From Arsenicibacter rosenii (GTDB lineage Bacteria; Bacteroidota; Bacteroidia; Cytophagales; Spirosomataceae), in the NCBI RefSeq assembly GCF_001870735.1, contig NZ_MORL01000008.1, positions 46,901-110,900 on the forward strand: 64,000 bases of DNA. The letters run 5' to 3'. A program made the translations under genes and the position numbers. Numbering within the stretch: position 1 is the first letter of the stretch; every line of letters starts with the position of its first letter. Under the pieces are notes generated by a model that worked only from the letters and a program-made list of their open reading frames with translations, had not been told where the DNA came from and did no database searches. This document shows, piece after piece, positions 8,904-18,235 of this stretch.

Positions 8904-9796
8904 AGTGATAACGGGCCATTGTTCAAAAGCTGCGACGTTTTCAGCCGTGGATCGATCCGTACCGTTACCCCGCTGATTTTACCTTTGTTGCGCCCTAACT
9001 CAGCTAACAGTTCATTTACGTCAAGTATGTAATCATCCGTGCTACGTAATTGCATTTCGTTCTTCTCCGATATAAGTTTCAATCGTTGTCGTAAACCTCC
9101 AATGTAGAATGGCTCTTTATAATCAACCGTTAGGAGAAGTAAGGGAGTCTGACCGAATTTAGAGCGTGAAATTAGATTTTTGGTTCCTTCCCAAATACCT
9201 TCCAGTAATAAGTCCTTGTCTTCTCCAGACATTAATGAGTAAGCAGCAGCTTTCTCGTTAATAATTCCGTTAAAGCCAATAAGTGCATAAGGCACTTTGT
9301 ATTCTGTTCGGAAGGTAGCTTGTCCTTTTTTATCTCCCGAAGCAAATGCACCAGTACCTTGCTCTGTCACAATGTCCGTTTTATTCAACGACTTACCCAT
9401 TTGAAATTGAGTAGGGCCGACCAACGTAATAGAATCTTTATCCAAGGGTAAAACGCCCCCAAAAGTTCGAACGTCGATGCACTGAGCCAAAACCGTTTCG
9501 CGCTTTTCTTGAAACGCTTTTGCCCGACGCTTACCGTCTACAATGTATGTTTTGTCCCCATCCTGGTATGTTGTTTCGCGGACGAAAATGTCTTTCCCGT
9601 TCGTACCATTATAGCCTCTATACTCGTACCAATAATCGCGTATTGTACGTTTTAAGCGAACATCCGATACCAAAACACGGTTTTCTTCGGAGTCGTAGCG
9701 CGGACGGTTTTCATTCAACGGATCACCATTAGGATTTGCATTTTCGATTTCGTAGAGAAAAAGAATTTCAGTACGATTACTTAGCGGTGTAGCCAT
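8900..9796 (-). CDS. cas7: Cas7 Cascade backbone (Csh2-like)
   Basis: Backbone subunit that polymerises along the crRNA spacer in type I-B Cascade. The 298-residue protein opens with RTEILFLYEIENANPNGDP, the signature start of the Csh2/Cas7b group, followed by the VSDVRLKRTIRDYW block and later the GPTQFQMGKS region typical of the family. It begins 5 bp after cas8b and overlaps cas5 by 4 bp. Length and motifs look complete. Confidence 0.95.
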   Translation of the reverse strand: MATPLSNRTEILFLYEIENANPNGDPLNENRPRYDSEENRVLVSDVRLKRTIRDYWYEYRGYNGTNGKDIFVRETTYQDGDKTYIVDGKRRAKAFQEKRETVLAQCIDVRTFGGVLPLDKDSITLVGPTQFQMGKSLNKTDIVTEQGTGAFASGDKKGQATFRTEYKVPYALIGFNGIINEKAAAYSLMSGEDKDLLLEGIWEGTKNLISRSKFGQTPLLLLTVDYKEPFYIGGLRQRLKLISEKNEMQLRSTDDYILDVNELLAELGRNKGKISGVTVRIDPRLKTSQLLNNGPLSL

Positions 9797-9801
9797 GTCT
9801 C

Positions 9802-11694
9802 TTAATTATTAGTTTTGTTTTCGTTAGTTTCTGTTTTTTCAATTCGGAAGCGGTAGGCCATTTCTAAGCCTGCCACAAAATAGAAGGACAACTCGTTGTT
9901 GGAGATAGACGGCAGTTTATGACTATTTAAGGTAAAATATTCACTTATGATTTGACTCAATGGTTCATAACGCCTGCCATAATCTCGGTACTGCACTAAT
10001 TTAGCCATCGTTTCAAGATAGACTGTTTTCAACGTTTCCGGGTTAAGATTATATCCCTTTAATTTTTTTTCAAAAGGCGTCCCACCTAATTCCCGTTGCT
10101 GAATATTAAGTAATAGTCTTACCAGAACGCCTACAGCAAAAATGCCTACTTTGTAACTATCATCTAAAAAACTTGGATTATCTGCAACGAACTGTCGAAA
10201 CAGATTTTCATCGAACGCCCGTCCGTATTTTTCCTCTATACGGGTTTCTTCAGTTAAATCTTCAGCTTGCATAAGTATGGTTTGGTTTGTGGTAATGAGT
10301 GATAACTGAGTAAGGTAGTTAATCAGAAGGTGAGCTTTTAAAATAGTTAAACCAGTAGGTTCAAGGTATCCTTCTGATGTTTGTGCTTTATTGTAGTTTG
10401 ACCGAATCTGCGCCATGAAACGGCTGTATAACGTCTGTTGGTTAATTGGAAGTCCAACAAATACATCATTCATAATTCCATAGAAGTCATCTTCATAGAA
10501 TTGCTTGAAAAGCCCAAACGAAAAGGTTAGATTTTGCGGTTCTTTCTTGATGCGATAGGCCGCTTTATACAAAGGGCTAGAGTTAACAGCTGCCGGAACT
10601 TCGGAAAACAACTTACGAAAACGAGAAGGTAAAATCTCTTCGAGCAACAGCCTTATTTTTATTGCTTTCGTGGTTGGATTCTCTTCAAAAAAAAGCAGAT
10701 TTAACGTGAAGTAATTATCTGCTTTACCTATCTCCTGCATAATCCGATCCTCTACCCGTTTTTCTCTTTCAGCCTCTGACAGTTGGAACTCCAGTCCTGT
10801 GATTAACTTTAAAGCTTTTTCCAAACCCTTGGTATCGGTACGTAAAATCGTTTTAGGAATGGCGAAATAGCTACTGCCATAGAAATACCGTTTTAGTTTT
10901 TGGGTGACATACTTCTGTCCATGTTCGAACTCCAGAGAACAGTCCGAGCAGATGGGGTAGTTTTTCCAGTTTCCACGCTGATCAAAGAATCCACTTACCA
11001 TCCCCGGTTTATCGACCGTAGCGTACTTAAACGGTGAAGCAAACCCATGTAACAACGGTTTCTTTTTGAGACAGACTGAACACAACTGGTCTTTACCCTG
11101 TGAGCTTACGCCGTATTTCTCTGATTTACCCGATGTACCACTGAGTAAAACCTGTTGTTGAAAAGTAGGAAAATCAGACAAATACAAACGCGTACCATCA
11201 GACTCAAAACAGATACTAAATCCGGACGACTGCTGCCGCTTTTTATCCATTTGCCCATAAGCACTTTTCAAGGATTCGAGAACAGTTTCATATTCAACAG
11301 TAAGTCGATGTTGTAAGGCCAATAATAATCTTAGGTCTTTCTGAAAGTTTAATACACGACTTAAAGCAATCACATTTTTTAACTGAACTGTTAGCAGAGT
11401 ATTTAATTTCTTTGTTAAGTCTCCTGTTTTTGTCGTAAACGTAATATCGCCACCTCGTGACGATCCCCCCCTATACAGATACTTTTGATAGGTTTTCTCG
11501 CTCACTTTCTCAACGTCAACCCCTCTAAATTGGCAACTTTGTTGACCATCTTGCTCAGTAAGCGAGAAAACCGCCAGTATCATATCGTAGTTAATGCCAG
11601 GGAACATATTTTGAACATACAACATGTATGGCTCCGCTTGACTCTCTTTTTGAAGAGTCAGGCGTCCAATTGCAGCTATTGCTTTATCCTGCAT
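9802..11694 (-). CDS. cas8b: Cas8b large Cascade subunit (TM1802/Csh1-like)
   Basis: Large subunit thought to recognise the PAM and help recruit Cas3. The 630-residue protein has a central zinc-finger-like pair of CxxC motifs (C205/C208 and C249/C252), as in TM1802/Csh1-type Cas8b proteins. The rest is mostly helical and poorly conserved, typical of the family. It is the first effector gene, and cas7 follows after 5 bp. The subtype assignment (I-B) rests on this protein together with Csh2-like Cas7, a separate Cas6 and the ATTGAAAC handle. Confidence 0.9.
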   Translation of the reverse strand: MQDKAIAAIGRLTLQKESQAEPYMLYVQNMFPGINYDMILAVFSLTEQDGQQSCQFRGVDVEKVSEKTYQKYLYRGGSSRGGDITFTTKTGDLTKKLNTLLTVQLKNVIALSRVLNFQKDLRLLLALQHRLTVEYETVLESLKSAYGQMDKKRQQSSGFSICFESDGTRLYLSDFPTFQQQVLLSGTSGKSEKYGVSSQGKDQLCSVCLKKKPLLHGFASPFKYATVDKPGMVSGFFDQRGNWKNYPICSDCSLEFEHGQKYVTQKLKRYFYGSSYFAIPKTILRTDTKGLEKALKLITGLEFQLSEAEREKRVEDRIMQEIGKADNYFTLNLLFFEENPTTKAIKIRLLLEEILPSRFRKLFSEVPAAVNSSPLYKAAYRIKKEPQNLTFSFGLFKQFYEDDFYGIMNDVFVGLPINQQTLYSRFMAQIRSNYNKAQTSEGYLEPTGLTILKAHLLINYLTQLSLITTNQTILMQAEDLTEETRIEEKYGRAFDENLFRQFVADNPSFLDDSYKVGIFAVGVLVRLLLNIQQRELGGTPFEKKLKGYNLNPETLKTVYLETMAKLVQYRDYGRRYEPLSQIISEYFTLNSHKLPSISNNELSFYFVAGLEMAYRFRIEKTETNENKTNN

Positions 11695-11733
11695 AAGTGT
11701 GCATATATTTTATATCTTTTATCCTTAATCTGC

Positions 11734-11810
11734 CGACGTCTAAAAAGGTAAGTCAGCTTTCATTATTTTTTTTCAAAGGTCAGAAAAGGCTGTGACAACT
11801 TGTGTCACAG
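11734..11810 (-). promoter_or_regulatory. Putative cas operon promoter and operator
   Basis: Between the WYL regulator and cas8b lies a perfect inverted repeat CTGTGACA-ACTTG-TGTCACAG at 11790-11810. On the minus strand just downstream are a TTTG box (11774-11777) and, 23 bp later, TACCTTTT, close to the Bacteroidota -7 consensus TAnnTTTG. That would start the transcript about 40 nt before the cas8b ATG. The palindrome placed against the -33 box is what a repressor or activator site would look like. The WYL protein encoded next door is the obvious candidate, but this is inference. Confidence 0.5.
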
Positions 11811-11839
11811 TGCTCACAGGCGAGTGTATTGCTCCCCAT

Positions 11840-12724
11840 TCACCACAACCGCTCCCCTACCCGCCCTTCCAGATAATCCCGGAACCCGGCCGGCCCCGTC
11901 ACCCTGATCTCGCCCGGCAAGCCAAGTACAAACCGGCCAATGCCGATATAACTGTACACCTCGCCCCGAAACACGTAAGGGAACAAACTGTCAGGCTGTG
12001 GCAGCAGAAACGCACGGGCAGCCGGATACTCTTCGTAGAGCAGCCGGTAAGCCCGCAAACTCAGCTGCAGGGTCACCACAATCGGGGCAGCCCCCGACCA
12101 GCCAAAGGCATCGACAACCGGTTCGGCCACCGCATGTGTAGCATCAACGGTCAGTACTTCTACATCCTCCATCCGGCTGATCTTGAAACTCCTCCGTTCA
12201 GCGCTCTCGTGATCATACGCCCACAGCAGGGCGTAATTATCGGTAAACCACTTTGGCTCAATAACCCGCGTCGAAATCGTATTCGAACGCGCTGACTGGT
12301 ATTTCACCAGCCGGACCTGTTTCTGCTCCTCAATCGCCTGATTCAACCGGTCAATCATCCGGCCCAGATGTCGGTCGTGCAACTCATCAGCCAGCGGCAC
12401 CAACTCCCCAGACATATGCAGTTTACGCCGGATACTCATGCCCAGGGTATGGGTTGGCGGAAGCGATGCCAGTAACTTTTGCAGCTCCGCCGTCTCCTCC
12501 GGCGTAAACAGGGGCCGCGCCGTTGAGCCAGGCTCAAATAAAAAATACTGGTTTGTTTGCGGGTTACTATCAATTAAATACCCAATTTCACCCAGGAGCG
12601 CCAGATAACGGTATACCGTCCGGACATTCGTTTCCAGCAGTACGGCCAACTGACCAATGGTGTGGGGCTGCTTTAACAGGCGGATCAACGTAAAGAGGCG
12701 TAAAAGTTTCTGCTGTGGAATCAT
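11840..12724 (-). CDS. WYL-domain transcriptional regulator
   Basis: DNA-binding regulator with a ligand-sensing WYL domain. Residues 1-60 form a winged helix-turn-helix (recognition region TNVRTVYRYLALLGEIGY). Residues about 135-205 match the WYL core (EPKWFTDNYALLWAYD, then RRSFKISRM), and the tail resembles the WCX extension. WYL proteins are recurrent regulators of CRISPR-Cas and other defence loci and are thought to sense nucleic-acid ligands. It lies on the same strand immediately upstream of cas8b with 145 bp between, so it could control the cas operon through the palindrome at 11790-11810. The classic W-Y-L triplet is degenerate here. Confidence 0.85.
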   Translation of the reverse strand: MIPQQKLLRLFTLIRLLKQPHTIGQLAVLLETNVRTVYRYLALLGEIGYLIDSNPQTNQYFLFEPGSTARPLFTPEETAELQKLLASLPPTHTLGMSIRRKLHMSGELVPLADELHDRHLGRMIDRLNQAIEEQKQVRLVKYQSARSNTISTRVIEPKWFTDNYALLWAYDHESAERRSFKISRMEDVEVLTVDATHAVAEPVVDAFGWSGAAPIVVTLQLSLRAYRLLYEEYPAARAFLLPQPDSLFPYVFRGEVYSYIGIGRFVLGLPGEIRVTGPAGFRDYLEGRVGERLW

Positions 12725-12911
12725 TTCATTGTATTAATGCATGCTCAAATAAGTCGTTTTTTATACAACAAAGCAACATTAACGCAGCAACCGTTTATTT
12801 TTCGGTTATCTAATTTTTATTTTTTCTAACATTTTTTCCGCCAAACAGTTACTCCTCTGTATCTCATGAAAACTCCGTCAACTTTTGGTGGATACCCACA
12901 GCAGACGATAA

Positions 12912-12955
12912 CTACAGGAAACGATAACCAACTGTAGAACCGCAGGATACTGCGG
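12912..12955. other. Two small hairpins in the 12725-12983 intergenic region
   Basis: CTACAG (12912-12917) pairs with CTGTAG (12932-12937), and CCGCAG (12940-12945) with CTGCGG (12950-12955). They lie in the AT-rich divergent gap between the WYL gene and the transglutaminase gene, which presumably holds both promoters. Their role is unknown. Confidence 0.4.
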
Positions 12956-12983
12956 CTCTGCGAACAGACATTTACGATACGTT

Positions 12984-13787
12984 ATGAAAATACAGGCAGG
13001 GTGCGAGCTGCGGTTTACGGCCGAAGCCGATGTACCCATCATTCTGATGCTCCGCCCCCGCTCGGGCGATGCGCAGTGGATCGTCAGTGATCAATACCTG
13101 ATCGATCCCGTTGTTCCCGTCACCGAATTCACCGATAGCTACGGTAATCTTTGTCAGCGACTGGTCGTTCCGGCCGGGCCGTTCACGGTCAGCACCTCCA
13201 CGCAGGCAGAAACCGCCGACGAGATCGATGTGGCCGTTGGTGCACCCTATACGCCCGTGCAGGACCTGCCGACCGACGTTCTGGGTTTTCTGCTCGCCAG
13301 CCGCTACTGCCCGTCTGACCAACCGGCCATCGCAAAACAGGCAGCGGCTATCGTAGACGGGCTGTTACCTGGCTACAATCAGGCGGAAGCCATCCGGAAA
13401 TGGATTCACGAACAGATTACCTATCAATATGGCACCAGCAATGCCCAGACGTCAGCCCTGGAAACGCTCGAAAACCGCATTGGTGTCTGCCGCGACTTTA
13501 CCCATCTGGGCATTGCCCTGTGCCGCAGCCTCAACATCCCGGCGCGGATGGTGGTCGGTTACCTGCACGAGCTGGACCCGATGGATCTGCACGCATGGTT
13601 TGAGGCATTTGTCAACGGCCGCTGGTATACGTTCGATGCCACCCAGGCCGTACCCAAAGGAAACCGCATCAGCGTAGCCTATGGCCGTGATGCCGCCGAC
13701 GTTGCTTTTGTGACCCAGTTCGGGCCGATGACATTAGACAATATGGAGGTCTGGGTGAAACCGGCCGACACCGACACACCAACTTAA
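12984..13787 (+). CDS. Transglutaminase-like cysteine protease family protein
   Basis: 267-residue cytoplasmic protein with a bacterial transglutaminase N-terminal beta region and the papain-like core. The catalytic triad is visible: Cys169 in GVCRDFTHL, His203 in DLHAWFEAF and Asp218 in YTFDAT. Proteins of this type usually act as thiol proteases or amidases on unknown substrates. There is no signal peptide. It is divergent from the WYL gene and 85 bp upstream of a hydrolase on the same strand. The substrate cannot be told from the sequence. Confidence 0.85.
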   Translation: MKIQAGCELRFTAEADVPIILMLRPRSGDAQWIVSDQYLIDPVVPVTEFTDSYGNLCQRLVVPAGPFTVSTSTQAETADEIDVAVGAPYTPVQDLPTDVLGFLLASRYCPSDQPAIAKQAAAIVDGLLPGYNQAEAIRKWIHEQITYQYGTSNAQTSALETLENRIGVCRDFTHLGIALCRSLNIPARMVVGYLHELDPMDLHAWFEAFVNGRWYTFDATQAVPKGNRISVAYGRDAADVAFVTQFGPMTLDNMEVWVKPADTDTPT

Positions 13788-13872
13788 GAAGCATATTCCC
13801 TAATCTACGCACGGGCATTGGTGTTTTTGTGGCTGACTTTGCAGAAATTGCTTTAAATTTTATCGTCAACAC

Positions 13873-15777
13873 ATGAATCGTTACTTCCTGACGCTCATGA
13901 GCTGCCTGGTGGCCCTGAGCACCTTTGCCCAAACTACATTCGTACGGGATACGTACCAGAAATTTGAGTACCAGATTCCGATGCGGGATGGTACTAAACT
14001 GCACACGGCGGTGTATGTCCCCAAAGACGCATCGGCAACCAATACCTATCCGTTTCTGATGCAGCGGACCTGCTACAGCGTGGCACCCTACGGCCCCGAC
14101 CAGTATCCGCAGCGCCTCGGCCCGTCGCCAACGCTGATGCGCGACAAATATATCTTTGTTTATCAGGACGTTCGCGGCCGGTGGATGTCAGAAGGCACCT
14201 GGACCAACATGACGCCCAATATTCCGGATCCGGCACCGGCTCCCGCTAAAAAAGGAAGCAGGAAAGGACCGGCTCCCGCCACCACGGCCGGATCGCCCGA
14301 CGAAAGCTCCGACACCTTCGATACCATTGAGTGGCTGCTGAAAAACGTGAAATTCAACAACGGACGCGTCGGCCAGTGGGGTATCTCCTACCCGGGCTTT
14401 TATACCGTCGCCGGTGCGGTCGATGCGCATCCGGCCCTGAAAGCGTCTTCGCCCCAGGCACCGGTCTCCGACTTCTTCTTCGACGACTTCCACCACAACG
14501 GCGCCTTTATTCAGTCGTATATTTTCACGTATCCCGTTTTTGGCCTGCAACACCCGAAGCCAACGACGGAGGCGTGGTATAACAACGAGTTTATCAAAAC
14601 CGGCACCAAAGACGGCTACCAGTGGCAGTATGACCTGGGCCCGCTGAAAAACGCGGATAAATACTACAAAGACAACTTTTACTGGAAGGAAACCGTCGAA
14701 CACCCGAACTACGACGAATTCTGGCAGAAACGCAGCATCCTGCCTCATCTCAAAAATATCAACCATGCTGTGATGACCGTCGGCGGCTGGTTCGATGCCG
14801 AGGATTTGTATGGTCCGTTGAACGTCTACAAAACCATCGAAAAAAACAACCCGAACACGTATAATACCCTGGTAATGGGTCCGTTCGGCCACGGCCGCTG
14901 GTCGGCCGAAACCGGTCATACGCTCCACAGCAACGTGTATTTCGGCGACAGCATTGCCACCTTCTACCAGCGGAACATTGAGGCGAAATTCTTCAGCCAT
15001 TTCCTGAAAGGGACGGGCGACGGCAAAACCGGCCTGCCGGATGCGTACTTGTTTGATACGGGTAAAAAAGAATGGAAAACCTTTGACAAATGGCCGGCCA
15101 AAGACGCGCAGAATCTGACATTCTACCTTTCGTCGACCGGTAAACTGGCGAGCAGTGCAGGCAATGGCTATTCAGAATTTGTCAGCGATCCGATGAAGCC
15201 GGTGCCAAGCAGCGAAAACTACGCCGAGATGTTAGGCTTTACGCCCTTTAATTACATGTCGGAAGACCAGCGGTTTGCGGCCCGCCGCCCTGATGTACTG
15301 GTTTTCCAGACCGAACCACTGACCGACGACCTGACCCTTGGCGGCGAGATCACGGCCAAACTAAAAGTAAGCACAACCGGCACCGACGCCGACTGGGTGG
15401 TTAAGCTCATCGATGTGTATCCGGCCGACGAACCGGACCATGCCTACATGCCCAACAAGACCGTTCACCTGAGCAACTACCAGCAAATGGTACGGTCGGA
15501 AGTGATGCGGGGCCGTTTCCGGAATTCGTTTGAGAAACCCGAGCCGTTTGAGCCCGGCAACGTAACCGACGTGAATTTCCGCGTACAGGATGTGCTGCAT
15601 ACCTTCAAAAAAGGGCACCGGATCATGATTCAGGTACAAAGCACCTGGTTTCCGCTCATCGACCGCAATCCGCAGAAGTTTGTACCGAACATCTTCAAGG
15701 CCGATGAAGCAGACTTTCAGAAAGCAACCCACCGCGTTTATGATAGTTCGGCTGTTGAGGTGCAGGTATTAAAATGA
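13873..15777 (+). CDS. Secreted CocE/NonD-type alpha/beta hydrolase (S15-like)
   Basis: 634-residue exported hydrolase of the CocE/X-Pro dipeptidyl-peptidase S15 group. It begins with a signal peptide (MNRYFLTLMS... ending near FAQ, residue 20), then the typical MRDGTKLHTAVYVP start of the fold. The catalytic triad is Ser172 in GISYPG, Asp308 in GGWFDAED and His340 in GPFGHGRW. A C-terminal jelly-roll domain follows from about residue 420. Residues 118-142 form a Pro/Ala/Lys-rich insert in the loop before the nucleophile. Family members are peptidases, esterases or acylases; the substrate cannot be read here. Confidence 0.9.
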   Translation: MNRYFLTLMSCLVALSTFAQTTFVRDTYQKFEYQIPMRDGTKLHTAVYVPKDASATNTYPFLMQRTCYSVAPYGPDQYPQRLGPSPTLMRDKYIFVYQDVRGRWMSEGTWTNMTPNIPDPAPAPAKKGSRKGPAPATTAGSPDESSDTFDTIEWLLKNVKFNNGRVGQWGISYPGFYTVAGAVDAHPALKASSPQAPVSDFFFDDFHHNGAFIQSYIFTYPVFGLQHPKPTTEAWYNNEFIKTGTKDGYQWQYDLGPLKNADKYYKDNFYWKETVEHPNYDEFWQKRSILPHLKNINHAVMTVGGWFDAEDLYGPLNVYKTIEKNNPNTYNTLVMGPFGHGRWSAETGHTLHSNVYFGDSIATFYQRNIEAKFFSHFLKGTGDGKTGLPDAYLFDTGKKEWKTFDKWPAKDAQNLTFYLSSTGKLASSAGNGYSEFVSDPMKPVPSSENYAEMLGFTPFNYMSEDQRFAARRPDVLVFQTEPLTDDLTLGGEITAKLKVSTTGTDADWVVKLIDVYPADEPDHAYMPNKTVHLSNYQQMVRSEVMRGRFRNSFEKPEPFEPGNVTDVNFRVQDVLHTFKKGHRIMIQVQSTWFPLIDRNPQKFVPNIFKADEADFQKATHRVYDSSAVEVQVLK

Positions 15778-15874
15778 ATGAATAATGGAAAATGAATAAT
15801 GTATAATGGCTACCACGAGGCCCGCGTTTATACACGTTAATTTTCCATTGTTCATTATTCATCATACATTTTAT
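15776..15874. repeat. AT-rich imperfect inverted-repeat element
   Basis: Words such as AATGAATAATGTATAATGG (15791-15809) are mirrored by TTCCATTGTTCATTATTC near 15842-15860. The 19-nt word also occurs exactly at 58104-58122, 42 kb away, again between two genes. The element fills the whole gap between the hydrolase and the cytochrome gene. Confidence 0.65.
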
Positions 15875-15878
15875 ACAA

Positions 15879-16568
15879 ATGAAGCGGATCATTGACAATA
15901 AACACCCGTTGGCTATCCGGTGGTTTCACTGGGTCAACTTCCCGCTGCTGGGCATCATGATCTGGAGCGGGCTTCTGATTTACTGGGCGTATCACCCCTA
16001 TAAAATTCAGGTAGGTGACTGGGTGCTGGTCAAATTTTTCCCCGACTGGCTGTTCATTGCCCTGAAGCTCCGGCGGCGTCTGGCCGAAGGCATGGCGTGG
16101 CATTTTGTGTTCATGTGGCTGTTTATGCTCAACGGATTATTCTATGTGGGTTATACCTGGCTTTCGGGCGAATGGCGCTATCTTATCCCCGACCGGCATT
16201 CCTTCCGGGAGGCGTGGGACGTGGTGCTGCACGATCTGGGTATCCGGAAAATAGCGCCGCTGCAAACCAAGTATAATGCGGCCCAGAAGATTGCCTATTC
16301 GGGTGTGATTCTGATGGGGCTGGGCTCGTTACTTACCGGTCTGGCCATTTACAAACCCATCCAGTTTGCGTGGGTCACCTGGCTGTTTGGCGGCTACACG
16401 TCGGCGCGGGTTATTCATTTTGCGCTGACCATGGGCTACCTTTTATTTTTTGTCGTACACATTCTACAGGTCATCCGCGCCGGATGGAACAACTTCAGAA
16501 GTATGGTCGCAGGCTTTGATGTAATTGATTATGGAAACACAGGACAATCAGAACGAACAGATGCCTAA
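15879..16568 (+). CDS. Cytochrome b/b6-domain membrane protein
   Basis: 229-residue integral membrane protein of the cytochrome b561-like superfamily. It has four hydrophobic spans and histidines suited to heme ligation (RWFHWVNFP near residue 14, WHFVF near 76, later VVHILQVI). It overlaps the next gene, a molybdopterin oxidoreductase, by 38 bp. The pair therefore resembles YedYZ-like two-gene modules in which the membrane heme protein passes electrons between the quinone pool and the molybdoenzyme. The family identity is firm; the electron direction is not known. Confidence 0.85.
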   Translation: MKRIIDNKHPLAIRWFHWVNFPLLGIMIWSGLLIYWAYHPYKIQVGDWVLVKFFPDWLFIALKLRRRLAEGMAWHFVFMWLFMLNGLFYVGYTWLSGEWRYLIPDRHSFREAWDVVLHDLGIRKIAPLQTKYNAAQKIAYSGVILMGLGSLLTGLAIYKPIQFAWVTWLFGGYTSARVIHFALTMGYLLFFVVHILQVIRAGWNNFRSMVAGFDVIDYGNTGQSERTDA

Positions 16569-17361
16569 CCTGCCCGAACGCGACGAACTGACCACGGAGC
16601 AGCAAATCCGCCGGCGCACCATCAAGGCCTTTGCCCTGTTCGGGGCGGCAAGCCTTGTACCGTTTGGTGTCTGGAAATGGATTCAGCAGCAGCCCAAAGT
16701 CAACGGTTTACCCAAAACGTTCCGGACCGTACTGGGTGGCAACGAAGCGATTGCGAGTCTGTTTCTGAGCCATAATCACCTTGCGCCTACGTTTCCGCCC
16801 GAAGATGCCGCCAAAAAGGTGCGGGTCAACGGCTCGGATGGTATGAAAGGCGATTTTGACCCCGCAACCTGGTCACTCAAGGTTGAGCAGACCGCTTCCG
16901 GCGAGGCCAACCGCCGTTTTACCCTGTTGCTGGAAGACATTAAAGCCTTGCCTAAAGTAGAGCAGGTGATTGAGTTTAAGTGTGTCGAAGGCTGGAGTCA
17001 GATTCAGCACTGGGGTGGCGCCCGCTTTGCTGATTTCGTTGCGAAATACGGAGTCGGCACCCGCAGCGGCCACCCGGCACAATCGGCCGGAGACTGGTAT
17101 CAGTATGTGGGTTTGGAAACGCCCAACGGCGGCTATTATGTCGGGCTGGATATCGAAAGTGCCCTGCACCCGCAGACCCTGCTTGCCTACGAAATGAACG
17201 GGCAACCCCTGACCGGTCCGCACGGCGCCCCGTTGCGGCTGCTGATTCCGGTAAAATACGGGGTCAAAAACCTTAAGCGCATCGGCCGTATTTTCTTCAC
17301 CGACCAACGCCCGCGCGACTTCTGGCACGAACGGGGATATGATTATTTCGTGGGATTATAA
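16531..17361 (+). CDS. Molybdopterin-dependent oxidoreductase (sulfite oxidase-like)
   Basis: 276-residue protein of the sulfite oxidase/YedY molybdoenzyme superfamily. I start at the ATG at 16531; a TTG two codons upstream is also open. An N-terminal RRRTIKAFALFGAASLVPFG segment (residues 27-46) looks like a Tat signal or membrane anchor. The Mo-ligating Cys is C151 in EFKCVEGWSQIQHWGG, and the late HGAPLRLLIPVKYGVKNLK block is characteristic. It is translationally linked to the upstream cytochrome b gene. The natural substrate cannot be predicted. Confidence 0.87.
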   Translation: METQDNQNEQMPNLPERDELTTEQQIRRRTIKAFALFGAASLVPFGVWKWIQQQPKVNGLPKTFRTVLGGNEAIASLFLSHNHLAPTFPPEDAAKKVRVNGSDGMKGDFDPATWSLKVEQTASGEANRRFTLLLEDIKALPKVEQVIEFKCVEGWSQIQHWGGARFADFVAKYGVGTRSGHPAQSAGDWYQYVGLETPNGGYYVGLDIESALHPQTLLAYEMNGQPLTGPHGAPLRLLIPVKYGVKNLKRIGRIFFTDQRPRDFWHERGYDYFVGL

Positions 17362-17363
17362 CT

Positions 17364-17470
17364 AATTACGATTTACGAAGGACAATTTACGATATGAATG
17401 ATGCGAGAAAGCAGCTACACAGTTTTCTGCATCTTTTTAAATCGTAAATCGTACTTTGTAAATCGTAATT
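17364..17470. repeat. 30-bp imperfect inverted repeat
   Basis: The left arm 17364-17393 starts AATTACGATTTACGAAGG and the right arm at 17441-17470 is its complement with three mismatches. The 47-bp loop carries GCAG/CTGC words. It sits between convergent genes and may act as a bidirectional terminator, or be another copy of the AT-rich intergenic element type seen at 15776 and 58103. Confidence 0.7.
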
Positions 17471-17540
17471 TAAAATTGTGCCACCACTACAAGTATCCAG
17501 TATCAAGCATCCGGATCATCCAGTATTCAGCCTATCCGGT

Positions 17541-18188
17541 TTACTTACCAGCTACCATTTTCAGGTCCAGCGTAAACTTATCGTCAATGATTTTGTCGGC
17601 GGCCGTACCGATGATAGCCGCGCGGTATTTAATGTCATAATCAACCCGGTTGATTTCAACTTTGGCTGATGCTTCTGCCGTATTGCCAGATACGGTCACC
17701 ACCGCAGGGAAAGTTACCGGCTTTGTGATGCCTTTGATGGTCAGGTCACCCGATACCGTGTAGTTGGGTGCACCCGCCGCCGCACCGGCAATCGGGGCCA
17801 CTTTAGTGATTTTAAATGTCGATGTCGGGTTTTTCTCGGTCGAGAAGAAATCATCTGATTTCAGGTGACCCACCAGACGGCCGTTCATGCCTTCGTTGGT
17901 GATGTCGGTGTCTTTGATCGACGTCATATCGGCTACGAAACTGCCGCCGGTCAGCTTATTGCCGTCAAGGGTCAGCTCGCCTTTCGAGAAATTGACTGTA
18001 CCACTGTGCTCTCCGCCAACTTTTTTAGCATTCCAGCCGATGCTGCTTTTTGCTACGTCAACGGTATACGTTGCGGCTTTTTTCGCTTTTTTTTCGATAC
18101 CCGCAGGTGTTTTGGTAGTGGCAGAAGCAGACGTTCCGGCCAGCAGAATAGCTGCCGCTAAGGCAAGGGCAAGTTGTTTCATTTTCAT
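17541..18188 (-). CDS. YceI-family periplasmic lipid-binding-fold protein
   Basis: 215-residue exported protein. A signal peptide covers about residues 1-23 (MKMKQLALALAAAILLAGT). The rest has the YceI lipocalin-like barrel pattern: YTVDVAKSSIGWNAKKVGGEH, GTVNFSKGEL, HLKSDDFFSTEKNPTSTFKITK and a DLTIKGITKPVTFP strand. YceI proteins bind isoprenoid-like or other hydrophobic molecules in the periplasm; some are stress induced. It lies 47 bp after the dioxygenase gene on the same strand, so the two may be cotranscribed. Confidence 0.92.
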   Translation of the reverse strand: MKMKQLALALAAAILLAGTSASATTKTPAGIEKKAKKAATYTVDVAKSSIGWNAKKVGGEHSGTVNFSKGELTLDGNKLTGGSFVADMTSIKDTDITNEGMNGRLVGHLKSDDFFSTEKNPTSTFKITKVAPIAGAAAGAPNYTVSGDLTIKGITKPVTFPAVVTVSGNTAEASAKVEINRVDYDIKYRAAIIGTAADKIIDDKFTLDLKMVAGK

Positions 18189-18235
18189 TGTGATTGGTTG
18201 ATTTTTGTGTATTACAGGATTTAAGTAATTCGTTT

